Shown: positions 55,552 to 64,000 of the stretch, piece after piece | Numbering within the stretch: the first letter of the stretch is position 1 | Layout: the number at the start of each line of letters is the position of its first letter | NCBI RefSeq assembly: GCF_014647215.1 | Contig: NZ_BMOT01000006.1 | Coordinates: forward strand, 1-64,000 | Length of the DNA stretch: 64,000 nucleotides | Reading direction: 5' to 3' | Origin: Shewanella aestuarii | Lineage (GTDB): Bacteria; Pseudomonadota; Gammaproteobacteria; Enterobacterales; Shewanellaceae | Notes under the pieces: model-generated | What the model saw: only the letters and a program-made list of their open reading frames with translations | The model's database searches: none | Told to the model about the DNA's origin: nothing | Program-made: the position numbers and the translations under genes

Positions 55552-56988
55552 ATGAACAACTATACAAAAGTCAGCTTAACCGCCTTATTTGTAATGGCAT
55601 TATTAGGCTGTCAACCGACGCCCTTTTCGGTTCAAACAAAACCTGAGTTGGTTATAAATAATTCACAAGACGCAATCATTAGTCAGCAACTTGCCCAAAA
55701 AGCCCTAAATTCCAATGCTGCTTATGACATTGTTGAATCACTCACGGTAGAGGTTGGACCGAGGTTAGCCGGAACAGACAAAGATATCATGGCAGTTGAT
55801 TGGGCCATGGAAAAATTATGGTTAATGGGATTTGATAAGGTTTATAAAGAATCAGTACAAGTACCAGCTTGGTCTCGTGGCCATGCGAGTGCCAGCATCA
55901 TTGCGCCGTATGAGCAACCTTTAGTGATTTCTGCACTTGGTGGAAGTGTCGCAACGCCGATGAAAGGCATTCAAGCACCAATTGTAAGATTTGAAACATT
56001 AGAAGAACTCACATTAGCTTCCCCAGGTCGTGTAGAGGGAAAAATCGTATTCATTGACCATAAAACCGAACGCCATAAAGATGGTAATGGTTATGGTGCC
56101 ACTGTGGGAGGACGTTCAAGAGGTGCTGTTGAAGCCGCTAAAAAAGGTGCTGTTGCTATCGTTATTCGATCAATTGGTACGGATCACGACCGTATGGCGC
56201 ACACTGGCATGATGCGATATGAAGAAGATGTACCGAAAATTCCTGCTGCAGCCATGTCTATTCCTGATGCTGAATTAATAAATGGCATGCTTAAGCGCGA
56301 TCCAAACATTGTGATGTCATTAAACATGACCTCAGAAAATCTTGGCATCGCCACATCATATAACGTCATCGCTGAAGTTACCGGCAGCAGTAAGCCTGAC
56401 GAAATAGTGTTAATAGGTGCACATCTAGACTCTTGGGATGAAGGCACTGGTGCAATTGATGATGGCGCCGGAGTTGCAATTGTGACGGCTGCAGCAAAAT
56501 TGATTCAAGATCTCCCGCAAAAACCAGCCCGAACGGTAAGAGTTGTTTTATACGCAGCAGAAGAAGTGGGTTTGGTCGGCGGGAAAGCATATGCCGTCCA
56601 GCATGCTGATGAACTGGAAAAACACTATATTGCCGCAGAGTCTGATTTTGGCGCAGGACCGATTTACCAAATTGATTTTAACGTTGCTCCAAACAGCTTT
56701 ACTCAAGCTCAACATCAAGTGTCTGCAATGACGCGATTCGGTGTTGCATTAGGTACTAACGACGCATCCGGTGGCCCTGATGTGTCTATGATGCCGGGCT
56801 TAGGCGTCCCAGTAGCTTCGTTAAAACAGGATGGTACCGATTATTTTGATTACCACCACACACCAAATGACACCTTAGATAAAATTGATCCTAAAGCATT
56901 AGCCCAAAATGTGGCGGCTTATGTGCAATTTGCTTATATGATGGCACAATCTGAAATTGATTTAAGACCGTTAGCTTCATCAAAATAA
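55552..56988 (+). CDS. Lipoprotein M28 family zinc peptidase
   Basis: The 478-residue protein has a lipobox LLGC (C20) and an aminopeptidase M28 core. Motifs are the metal-binding GAHLDSWDEGTGAIDDGAG, YAAEEVGLVGGKAYA with the catalytic Glu, and YHHTPNDTLDKIDP. A PA-like insertion lies around residues 120-220. It is expected to trim N-terminal residues from peptides in the periplasm or at the outer membrane. A GAAGGAAA ribosome-binding site precedes the ATG. Confidence 0.9.
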   Translation: MNNYTKVSLTALFVMALLGCQPTPFSVQTKPELVINNSQDAIISQQLAQKALNSNAAYDIVESLTVEVGPRLAGTDKDIMAVDWAMEKLWLMGFDKVYKESVQVPAWSRGHASASIIAPYEQPLVISALGGSVATPMKGIQAPIVRFETLEELTLASPGRVEGKIVFIDHKTERHKDGNGYGATVGGRSRGAVEAAKKGAVAIVIRSIGTDHDRMAHTGMMRYEEDVPKIPAAAMSIPDAELINGMLKRDPNIVMSLNMTSENLGIATSYNVIAEVTGSSKPDEIVLIGAHLDSWDEGTGAIDDGAGVAIVTAAAKLIQDLPQKPARTVRVVLYAAEEVGLVGGKAYAVQHADELEKHYIAAESDFGAGPIYQIDFNVAPNSFTQAQHQVSAMTRFGVALGTNDASGGPDVSMMPGLGVPVASLKQDGTDYFDYHHTPNDTLDKIDPKALAQNVAAYVQFAYMMAQSEIDLRPLASSK

Positions 56989-57008
56989 TTCCAATTTTCA
57001 TGTAGATA

Positions 57009-57036
57009 AAAAAGCCCTTATTATTAAGGGCTTTTT
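57009..57036. terminator. Bidirectional terminator between M28 gene and yaaA
   Basis: A perfect 12-bp stem (AAAAAGCCCTTA / TAAGGGCTTTTT) with loop TTAT serves both convergent genes. Confidence 0.93.
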
Positions 57037-57051
57037 ATTACAATCGTAAAA

Positions 57052-57828
57052 TTAGACTTGTTCTTCCCGAAGAAACACCGGGCTATCAATGCTTGATTGT
57101 TCTGGGCTATAAAAATAGCCTTCAAGATCAAACTCAAGTAATGCAGCTAACGTTTTAGGCTGCTTATCAATCAAATACCTTGCCATCAAACCACGGGCTT
57201 TTTTGGCATAGAAACTGATGACTTTGTACTGTCCATTCTTACAATCTTTAAACACTGGTGTGATTAACTGGCCAGTGAGCTGTTTGACTTTTACCGACTT
57301 AAAATACTCGTTTGAAGCTAAATTTATAATAATGTCATCACCTTGTTCTAGTAATGCATGATTAATCTCTTTGGTAATGATATCGCCCCAAAAAGCATAT
57401 AAGTTACTCCCTTGAGGATTAGCAAGTTTTGTTCCCATTTCAAGGCGATATGGCTGCATTAAATCTAACGGTTTAAGTAATCCATACAGCCCCGATAATA
57501 TCCGTAAATGTTTCTGCGCGGACTGAATTTGTGATGCAGATAAACTGTCAGCATCAAACCCAGTATAAACATCTCCCCTGAAAGCAAAAATCGCTTGTTT
57601 GGCGTTTTCGGGAGTAAAGTTAGGCTGCCACTGTGTAAATCTAGCTGCATTTAAACCTGCAATTTTATCACTGACCTTCATTAAACTGGCAATATCCACA
57701 GGTGAAAGCTCACGACAAACCTTAATAAGTGATTCACTGTAGGATAATAATGTCGGCTGAGTAAATGTTTTCGTCGCTGGGGGATTTTCAAAATCTAATG
57801 TTTTGGCGGGTGAGACTAAAACCAGCAT
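57052..57828 (-). CDS. yaaA: Peroxide stress protein YaaA
   Basis: The 258-residue protein (start at the ATG at 57828, AGGAG 7 nt upstream) has the YaaA family start [16 protein letters not shown] and [24 protein letters not shown] and [11 protein letters not shown] motifs. E. coli YaaA lowers free iron and protects DNA during peroxide stress. Length equals the E. coli protein. Confidence 0.96.
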   Translation of the reverse strand: MLVLVSPAKTLDFENPPATKTFTQPTLLSYSESLIKVCRELSPVDIASLMKVSDKIAGLNAARFTQWQPNFTPENAKQAIFAFRGDVYTGFDADSLSASQIQSAQKHLRILSGLYGLLKPLDLMQPYRLEMGTKLANPQGSNLYAFWGDIITKEINHALLEQGDDIIINLASNEYFKSVKVKQLTGQLITPVFKDCKNGQYKVISFYAKKARGLMARYLIDKQPKTLAALLEFDLEGYFYSPEQSSIDSPVFLREEQV

Positions 57829-57874
57829 AGTTAACTCCTCTTTCTTAATTGAGATAATCATACGTGACTAATAT

Positions 57875-57906
57875 AAAAAAACCATGCTAAATCAGCATGG
57901 TTTTTT
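57875..57906 (-). terminator. Terminator after AGCS symporter gene
   Basis: A 13-bp perfect stem (AAAAAACCATGCT / AGCATGGTTTTTT) with a 5-nt loop lies between the symporter stop and the yaaA start. Confidence 0.88.
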
Positions 57907-57955
57907 CGATTACGTTAACGCATACTCTCAATGCATTATCATAAGCTACGATTTA

Positions 57956-59395
57956 TCACTTTTGTTTTGCCGAACCGTCAGGCCAAATTTTTTCTTCTAA
58001 TTGGTCTGCTAATTCAGGAAACTTACTGGTATCAAATACTGGATCTTTGCCCGCGTTAACTTGCTCGCGATAATCATTAATGACTCGAATAGCCAAACCA
58101 GACAACAATGAAATTGCGACAATATTCACCAAGGCCATTAAGCCCATTGAAACATCTGCTAAGTCCCACACTAAGCCAATTTTAGCCATGGCACCAAACA
58201 TCACCATGCCTAAAACAATCAATCTAAAAATCGGCAACGCCTTTTTACTATTACCGGATAAAAACATCACATTAGTTTCTGCGTATGAGTAGTTTGCAAT
58301 AATCGAGGTAAAGCAAAATAGCAAAATAGCAGCCGCAATAAATCCACCGCCCCAGCTGCCAACATGCGAAGATAATGCATTAATTGTCATGCCAATACCT
58401 TCACCACTGCCTGCTGCGTCACCTGATAGTAGAATAATTGCCGCTGTAGCGGTACAAATCACGATGGTATCGAAAAATACCCCCATCATTTGTATGTAAC
58501 CCTGTGATGCTGGATGGTTTGGATTAGGTGATGCACTTGCCGCAATATTTGCCGCGCTCCCCATACCCGCTTCATTAGAGAACAAACCACGCGCAATACC
58601 TGCTTGCATTGCTTGCGAGACGCTATAAGCAATAGCGCCCCCAGCAGCTTCTTGCCAACCAAACGCACTATTGATAACCAGCATGAATACTCTTGGCAGC
58701 TCGGTAACATTCATCATTACAACCACAAATGCCATCAAAATATAAGCCAGAGCCATAACAGGGACGATAAATTCAGAAACCTTAGCAACTTTCTTTAAGC
58801 CGCCCATGATAACTACGCCACTGAAAATGGTAATCCCTATGCCAACATAAAGTGGATTAAAATCAAATACCGTTGTCATTGCGCCAGCAATGGTATTCGC
58901 TTGGACGGCATTAAATACTAGGCCAAAACAGATAATCAGTAGAATAGAGAATAAAATCCCCATCCAACGTTGCCCTAACCCTTTCTCCATATAGTAGGAA
59001 GGACCACCACGATATTGCCCATCAACATCTTTAACTTTATATACTTGGGCAAGTGTCGACTCGATCATTGCTGTGGCCATCCCTAAAACAGCAATAGCCC
59101 ACATCCAAAAAACAGCTCCAGGACCTGCTACACCTATCGCAAATGCTACGCCCGCCATATTACCCGCACCGACACGTGCTGCCATACTGGTGCAAAAAAC
59201 TTGAAAAGATGACAAGCCATTTTTGCCAGGCTGACGACTAATAGAAAGTAACTTAAGACCGTGGCCAAACTGACTAAACTGAATGAAGCCTAGTGAAATA
59301 GTAAAATATAACCCTGCTCCAACCAGCCCGTAGACTAATAATTTGCCCCATAAAAGGTCATTTAAAAAATTAACGATTGTCTCTAACATTGCCAT
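57956..59395 (-). CDS. Sodium:alanine symporter family protein (AGCS)
   Basis: The 479-residue inner-membrane protein has about 11 hydrophobic helices and the AGCS signature around GLFSNEAGMGSAANIAASA, GGPSYYMEKGLGQRWMG and ARVGAGNMAGVA. It should import alanine or glycine with sodium ions. It is monocistronic. Confidence 0.93.
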   Translation of the reverse strand: MAMLETIVNFLNDLLWGKLLVYGLVGAGLYFTISLGFIQFSQFGHGLKLLSISRQPGKNGLSSFQVFCTSMAARVGAGNMAGVAFAIGVAGPGAVFWMWAIAVLGMATAMIESTLAQVYKVKDVDGQYRGGPSYYMEKGLGQRWMGILFSILLIICFGLVFNAVQANTIAGAMTTVFDFNPLYVGIGITIFSGVVIMGGLKKVAKVSEFIVPVMALAYILMAFVVVMMNVTELPRVFMLVINSAFGWQEAAGGAIAYSVSQAMQAGIARGLFSNEAGMGSAANIAASASPNPNHPASQGYIQMMGVFFDTIVICTATAAIILLSGDAAGSGEGIGMTINALSSHVGSWGGGFIAAAILLFCFTSIIANYSYAETNVMFLSGNSKKALPIFRLIVLGMVMFGAMAKIGLVWDLADVSMGLMALVNIVAISLLSGLAIRVINDYREQVNAGKDPVFDTSKFPELADQLEEKIWPDGSAKQK

Positions 59396-59880
59396 AATGC
59401 TTGTCTATTCCTTTGGGATAGCTTTGTTTTGTGTAACCTAAGACCCGCTACAACAAAATAAAAATATCTTAGTTATTTGATTATTATGTATTTAATGTAA
59501 TAACTGATTCATAACCCGTTATTTAACTTGCTTCATTATACCCATTCAACCAACTAACTCTAATTTAGTTTGCTCAGCAGAACGGATATTAAAATGTTGA
59601 TTGCATTTTTGTAGCCCAAGCAAAATAACACGAGCAGTCAAACTGATCTTGATAAGCCGCTCGCAAAAACACATTTACTTCCCGCTACATTAACAAATTA
59701 CCAACCATACTTACTGTTCAAAATTAAACCTGTTAACGCCACATAAACAACATTGCTGCTTTTATATTCAGGTAAGTTAGCAAAAGTTTGAACCATCACA
59801 CATTATTAACTTCAAAATAAGAATACAGTGTTCTTAAATTAAGATTAAGTATTTTATATTTCACGATGTATGAGGCCACT
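59396..59880. other. 485-bp divergent region between AGCS gene and xfp
   Basis: It is AT-rich with no credible small gene. I find no perfect CRP or FNR palindrome and no clear sigma-70 promoter pair. Confidence 0.5.
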
Positions 59881-62247
59881 ATGACAACTGCTAATGAAAT
59901 TATTGCTCTGAAAAAGTATGTTAGAGCTACCAACTTTCTTGCAACTTCACAAATTTATCTTAAGCAAAACGTACTGTACAAACGTAAGCTTGAACATACA
60001 GATATTAAACCAAGACTACTGGGCCACTGGGGGACTTGTCCTGGTATCAACTTTGTTTATGCCAACGTAAACCGTCTTATCGTTAAGCATAATCGTGAAT
60101 TCATCTACCTTGTAGGTCCAGGTCATGGCTTCCCTGCAGTGCAAGCTAACCTTTTCATGGAAGGTTCTTTAAGCCATTACTATCCAGATACGATCCCATT
60201 TACTGAAACTGGTATCGAAGATATTTGTAAAAAATTCTCAGCAGCTTATGGTTACCCATCACACGCTAATCCAGAAGCACCGGGGCAAATTTTAGAAGGT
60301 GGCGAACTGGGTTATTCACTTTCTGTAGCCTGGGGTTCAGTTTTAGATAACCCAAATTTGATTGCAGCCTGCTTAATCGGAGACGGCGAAGCGGAAACGG
60401 GCCCACTCGCAGCATCTTGGTACGCTAACCGTTTGGTGTCTCCAGCTAATAACGGTGCGGTATTACCTATCGTACACATTAATGGTTATAAAATTTCAGG
60501 CCCAACCCGCATGGGCCGCATGAGTCATGAAGAGCTTGATTTAGAATTCCGTGGACTGGGTTACCATCCAATCATAGTTGATGATGAACTTGAAACTGAC
60601 ATCTATGAACAGATGACAGCAGCAATGGATTTATCATATGAGATGATCACAGATATCCAACGCCGTGCTCGCTCTGGTGAAGATGTGGTTAAACCACGCT
60701 GGCCTGTCATTTTAATGAGAACAGCCAAAGGCTGGACTGGCACATCTGAATACGCAGGCAAAAAACTTGAGGGCAACTGTGAATCTCATCAGGTTATTGT
60801 CAACAACTGTGCTACCGATAAAGGCCATTTAGAGGCTCTTGATCAATGGCTAGCAAGCTATAATTTTGATGAATTAGTGCAAACAACGGGATCTGGTGAA
60901 CTGGTATTTGATAAAGACATTTTATCACTCGTACCACCAAAAGATTTATGCTGTGGCCGTCAACGTTTAAGCTACGGCGGAGAAGTAGTACGCGCATTAG
61001 CGAATCCTGACCTGGCTAAACTGGGTTATGGTCCTGAAACGCCTCGCGGTCAACGTGGTTACTCTATGTTGAAAATGGGTCAATGGATGCGTGATGCATT
61101 CAAACTGAACCGTGATCAACGTAATCTGCGTATTTTTAGCCCAGATGAAACCTACTCAAACCAATTACAAGCTGTGTTTGAAGAAACTGATCGCGCCTGG
61201 CAGTGGCCTATCGAAAGCTGGGATGAGGATATGTCTCGTGATGGACGAGTGATCGAATTGTTATCTGAAAACTTGCTTTTCGGTATGCTACACGGTTACA
61301 CAGTAACAGGTCGTCACGGGATGTTCCCAACTTATGAGGCTTTCTCTCAAGTTGTATCATCAATGGCTGACCAATATTGTAAGTATGTTCATGCTAGCCA
61401 AGACATACATTTCCGTAAGCCAATTCCTGCGTGTAACGTAGTATTGTCTTCGCTACTAGAGCGTCAAGATCACAACGGTTACTCTCACCAGAATCCGTCA
61501 TTCTTGGGCGCAATGTTAGAGAAACATCCAAACATTATTTCTGCTTATTTACCTGCAGATGCCAACAGCACTCTGGTTTATACAGAACGCGCCTATAGCG
61601 ATCGTGATAAATTAAACATTATCGTCGCTGGCAAAAAATCACTGCCACAATGGTTATCGTTAGAAGAAGCTCGTCAGCAGGCTAAAGATGGCATCATGGT
61701 GTGGGATTTCGCATCAGACGAAAATCCAGATGTGGTACTGGCTGGTTGTGGTGATTACGCCACGCAAGAATGTATGGCTTCATTAGTGCTAATTCGTGAA
61801 ATTTTACCAAGGGTGCGTATCCGTTTCGTCAGTGTGTCAGAACTCCACAGTAGCGGCTTAGGTAGCCTTAAGTTCCAAAGCAAGCCTTGGATGATGGATG
61901 AAGTCTTCACTGAAGATAAAGGCGTAGTATTCAATTACCATGGTTATCCAAACACTATCAAAAAACTGGTGTTTGATTATAAAGGTAATCGCCGTTTCCG
62001 TATAAAAGGCTATGAAGAGGAAGGTTCAACGACAACACCATTCGATATGGGTGTTCGCAACGGGACTTCTCGTTATCACTTAGTAATAGATATGGCCTAT
62101 AAGTTATTCCAGCAAGGTGTGATCGATGAAACACAACATGTTCGCATCACTACCGATATGCTACAACGTTTGGTTGACCATAAAAACTACATCAAGGCAA
62201 ATGGTGTAGACCCAGAAGAAATCGAAAACTGGGTATGGACTCGATAA
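59881..62247 (+). CDS. xfp: Phosphoketolase
   Basis: Xfp splits xylulose-5-phosphate or fructose-6-phosphate with phosphate into acetyl phosphate plus glyceraldehyde-3-phosphate or erythrose-4-phosphate. The 788-residue ThDP enzyme has GPGHGFPAVQANLF and the ThDP-magnesium motif GDGEAETGPLAASW (about residue 167), plus HQNPSF in the Pyr domain. I chose the ATG at 59881, preceded by GAGG; an upstream ATG at 59866 would add five residues. No acetate kinase or other pentose gene is adjacent. Confidence 0.95.
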   Translation: MTTANEIIALKKYVRATNFLATSQIYLKQNVLYKRKLEHTDIKPRLLGHWGTCPGINFVYANVNRLIVKHNREFIYLVGPGHGFPAVQANLFMEGSLSHYYPDTIPFTETGIEDICKKFSAAYGYPSHANPEAPGQILEGGELGYSLSVAWGSVLDNPNLIAACLIGDGEAETGPLAASWYANRLVSPANNGAVLPIVHINGYKISGPTRMGRMSHEELDLEFRGLGYHPIIVDDELETDIYEQMTAAMDLSYEMITDIQRRARSGEDVVKPRWPVILMRTAKGWTGTSEYAGKKLEGNCESHQVIVNNCATDKGHLEALDQWLASYNFDELVQTTGSGELVFDKDILSLVPPKDLCCGRQRLSYGGEVVRALANPDLAKLGYGPETPRGQRGYSMLKMGQWMRDAFKLNRDQRNLRIFSPDETYSNQLQAVFEETDRAWQWPIESWDEDMSRDGRVIELLSENLLFGMLHGYTVTGRHGMFPTYEAFSQVVSSMADQYCKYVHASQDIHFRKPIPACNVVLSSLLERQDHNGYSHQNPSFLGAMLEKHPNIISAYLPADANSTLVYTERAYSDRDKLNIIVAGKKSLPQWLSLEEARQQAKDGIMVWDFASDENPDVVLAGCGDYATQECMASLVLIREILPRVRIRFVSVSELHSSGLGSLKFQSKPWMMDEVFTEDKGVVFNYHGYPNTIKKLVFDYKGNRRFRIKGYEEEGSTTTPFDMGVRNGTSRYHLVIDMAYKLFQQGVIDETQHVRITTDMLQRLVDHKNYIKANGVDPEEIENWVWTR

Positions 62248-62635
62248 ACGTTTGGTTCGATGCTTATAAAGCACCAAATCACTAGTGCTTAATGAAATAA
62301 ATGCGCCTATGGGCGCATTTATTCTTTAAGATAGTTTTATCAAAAAGTAATAACTCACACTCGCCACCCGCAAGCCTGCAACAACTTAATAACAATCAAT
62401 TCTTCAAAATATCAAATGGAAAACAACTTAAAAATGTCAATCCTCTGACAGTGCTTTTATTTTGACATTAAATATAAATTAATCCTTTTACCTATAGCAA
62501 ATCATTCAATTAGCACCGATAATTACGCCGCTGGCTAAAACATAATGGATTCACCTCTCAAGTGTCAGCTTCCCATGTTTACAACAAACTAAAAACATGG
62601 GTGTTGGTGAAGTAAAAATAACAATGGACTTATAA
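62248..62635. other. 388-bp intergenic region between xfp and ompA-like gene
   Basis: It contains the xfp terminator and presumably the strong promoter expected for an OmpA-type gene. A TTGACA at 62462-62467 has no good -10 at 16-18 bp. No gene is seen. Confidence 0.5.
62299..62320 (+). terminator. Terminator after xfp
   Basis: A 9-bp perfect stem (AAATGCGCC / GGCGCATTT) with loop TATG is followed by ATTCTTT, about 50 bp past xfp. Confidence 0.8.
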
Positions 62636-63751
62636 ATGATGAAGAACACATTAAAAGTAGTATTACTCACCTCTATGTTACCTTTTGCTGCATCGGCTGC
62701 AGAAGAAATGACACCTTGGTATGTTGGTGGCGGTTTAGGCGTAAATAACTACGAGCCAAACTGTGACCAAAAAACCATGAAAGTGTGTGGCGAAGATGAT
62801 CCGTATGCATGGGATGTTTTCGGCGGATACCTATTCAATGATTATTTCGGTGTGGAATTAGGTTACCGTGACCTAGGCCGTGCTGAATGGACTGACTACA
62901 GCAACAAGTTAAATGATGTTGGTGCTCGTGGCATGTCTTTAGGTTTAGTTGCATTTTACCCATTTGCTGACAAATGGTCTTTATCAGCAGAAGCTGGTGC
63001 AATGAACTACCTAATCTCTAACAAAAAACAGTGGAACACTGAATACTACAGCGACAGTGGTATTGCACCATTTGTTGGCGCTGGTATTGGTTATAACTTC
63101 ACTGACAACCTAAAGTTAGCAGCTAAGTACCGTCGTTATGAAAACTTAGACGAAGAAAAGTGGAACACGCTTTCTATGGAAAGCAACTACTGGGGTCTTG
63201 AATTAAGCTACCGCTTTGGTTCAGCAAAAGCAGCACCTGTTGCCGCTGTTGTTGCACCTGTAGTTGTTGCAGCAGATGCAGATTCTGATAATGATGGCGT
63301 TGTTGACCGTTTAGACAAATGTCCTAACACGCCAAGCAACCACAAAGTAGATGCTAATGGTTGTACCGTTTATGAATTAGCAACTACTAAGCATGACTTA
63401 GGTGGCATTTTATTCGCTAATGACTCTGCAGTAATTAACCAAGCTTCATTCGCTGATTTAGAAAAATTAGCTAACTACATGAAGAAAAACCCAGAGCACA
63501 CAGTAATCATTGAAGGTCATGCTTCAAATGTTGGTAAAGCTTCATACAATATGAGTCTTTCTGAGCGTCGTGCAAACTCTGTAGCACAAGCATTAGAAAA
63601 CAAATACGGTATCAGCAGCAACCGCATCAAATCTGTAGGTTATGGTATCACTAAGCCTATCGCTCAAGGCAACACTGCTGAAGCGCACAAGCAAAACCGT
63701 CGTATCGAAGCTATCGTTACCGGTACTGAAAAGCGTGCTGTACTAAAATAA
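62636..63751 (+). CDS. OmpA family outer-membrane protein
   Basis: The 371-residue protein has a signal peptide (cleavage near ASAAEE), an 8-stranded OmpA-like barrel (about residues 25-200), an Ala/Val-rich linker, a TSP3-like calcium loop DSDNDGVVDRLDKCPN and a C-terminal OmpA domain that binds peptidoglycan (IEGHASNVGKASYNMSLSERRA). It links outer membrane and cell wall. ATG codons occur at 62636 and 62639. It is followed by a strong terminator. Confidence 0.94.
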   Translation: MMKNTLKVVLLTSMLPFAASAAEEMTPWYVGGGLGVNNYEPNCDQKTMKVCGEDDPYAWDVFGGYLFNDYFGVELGYRDLGRAEWTDYSNKLNDVGARGMSLGLVAFYPFADKWSLSAEAGAMNYLISNKKQWNTEYYSDSGIAPFVGAGIGYNFTDNLKLAAKYRRYENLDEEKWNTLSMESNYWGLELSYRFGSAKAAPVAAVVAPVVVAADADSDNDGVVDRLDKCPNTPSNHKVDANGCTVYELATTKHDLGGILFANDSAVINQASFADLEKLANYMKKNPEHTVIIEGHASNVGKASYNMSLSERRANSVAQALENKYGISSNRIKSVGYGITKPIAQGNTAEAHKQNRRIEAIVTGTEKRAVLK

Positions 63752-63775
63752 TTTAGTTAATATCGCTAAAATGAC

Positions 63776-63806
63776 AAAGCCGCTGATATCAGCGGCTTTT
63801 TTATTT
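63776..63806 (+). terminator. Terminator after ompA-like gene
   Basis: A perfect palindromic stem (GCCGCTGATATCAGCGGC core) is extended by AAA/TTT and followed by TTTTTTATTTG. Confidence 0.92.
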
Positions 63807-64000
63807 GATGAACAATCAAAATCACCATAAACACTTGCTTTTTGCTTAGTTTGCTCACAAGTTAATTAATACGAATCATACAAGCCGAAACCCAAAACGG
63901 AATTAAGCAACAATAAAAAACCGAATTTAAGTAAAAACTTGTCAATTTTCGTAATTTTTTTACAAAACAAGTTGGAATAAAGAGTAAAATCGCTTCTAAT

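Overview
The window is ordinary chromosomal DNA of a marine gammaproteobacterium, almost certainly a Shewanella species. The evidence is the AT-leaning composition, the protein sequences of the nag/chitin cluster, the pil operon carrying a TapY2-type gene, and gene order that matches both Escherichia coli housekeeping blocks and Shewanella. I see 53 protein genes, two tRNA genes, and no insertion sequence, prophage or CRISPR array.

Region 1 (1-20.2 kb) is a housekeeping block. An outer-membrane porin gene is followed by pilU-pilT, which are divergent from yggS-proC-yggT-DUF4426-rdgB-hemW. A DUF885 metallopeptidase and a LysR regulator come next, then yggN-like, glsA, yggL and trmB on the minus strand and mutY-yggX on the plus strand. 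This order parallels the yggR-yggX region of E. coli with several inserted genes. A CBM9-like secreted protein, yceI and a cytochrome b561 gene close the region. The intergenic spaces hold a 162-bp palindromic element, a heptamer array and a TTTAGG hexamer array.

Region 2 (20.5-20.8 kb) is a two-gene tRNA operon (Phe, Thr) with a recognisable promoter and terminator, followed by about 600 bp without genes but with structured DNA.

Region 3 (21.3-37.4 kb) is an N-acetylglucosamine/chitin-oligosaccharide utilisation locus. It encodes a GlcNAc transporter (nagP), nagX, the deacetylase nagA, the kinase nagK, a lipoprotein GH20 hexosaminidase, a TSUP-family transporter, a SapC-family protein, a flavin-dependent tryptophan-halogenase-like protein, a TonB-dependent receptor and the LacI-family regulator nagR. 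Four near-identical 18-bp palindromes lie upstream of nagP, nagK, hex/TSUP and the receptor, and are read as NagR operators. A perfect CRP-type site precedes nagP. No glucosamine-6-phosphate deaminase gene is present. The inferred route is uptake by the receptor, cleavage by Hex, import by NagP, phosphorylation by NagK and deacetylation by NagA.

Region 4 (37.4-47 kb) carries ndh and glnB, then two tandem GspH/FimT pseudopilins facing a minus-strand minor-pilin operon pilV-pilW-pilX-pilY1-pilE-tapY2.

Region 5 (47-55 kb) is the conserved murJ-ribF-ileS-lspA-fkpB-ispH block, divergent from rpsT.

Region 6 (55-64 kb) holds an ArsR regulator with a BigR/SqrR-like cysteine pattern, a lipoprotein M28 peptidase, yaaA, an alanine/sodium symporter, a phosphoketolase gene (xfp) and an OmpA-family protein. 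The most unusual part is the halogenase-SapC-receptor group inside the GlcNAc regulon.
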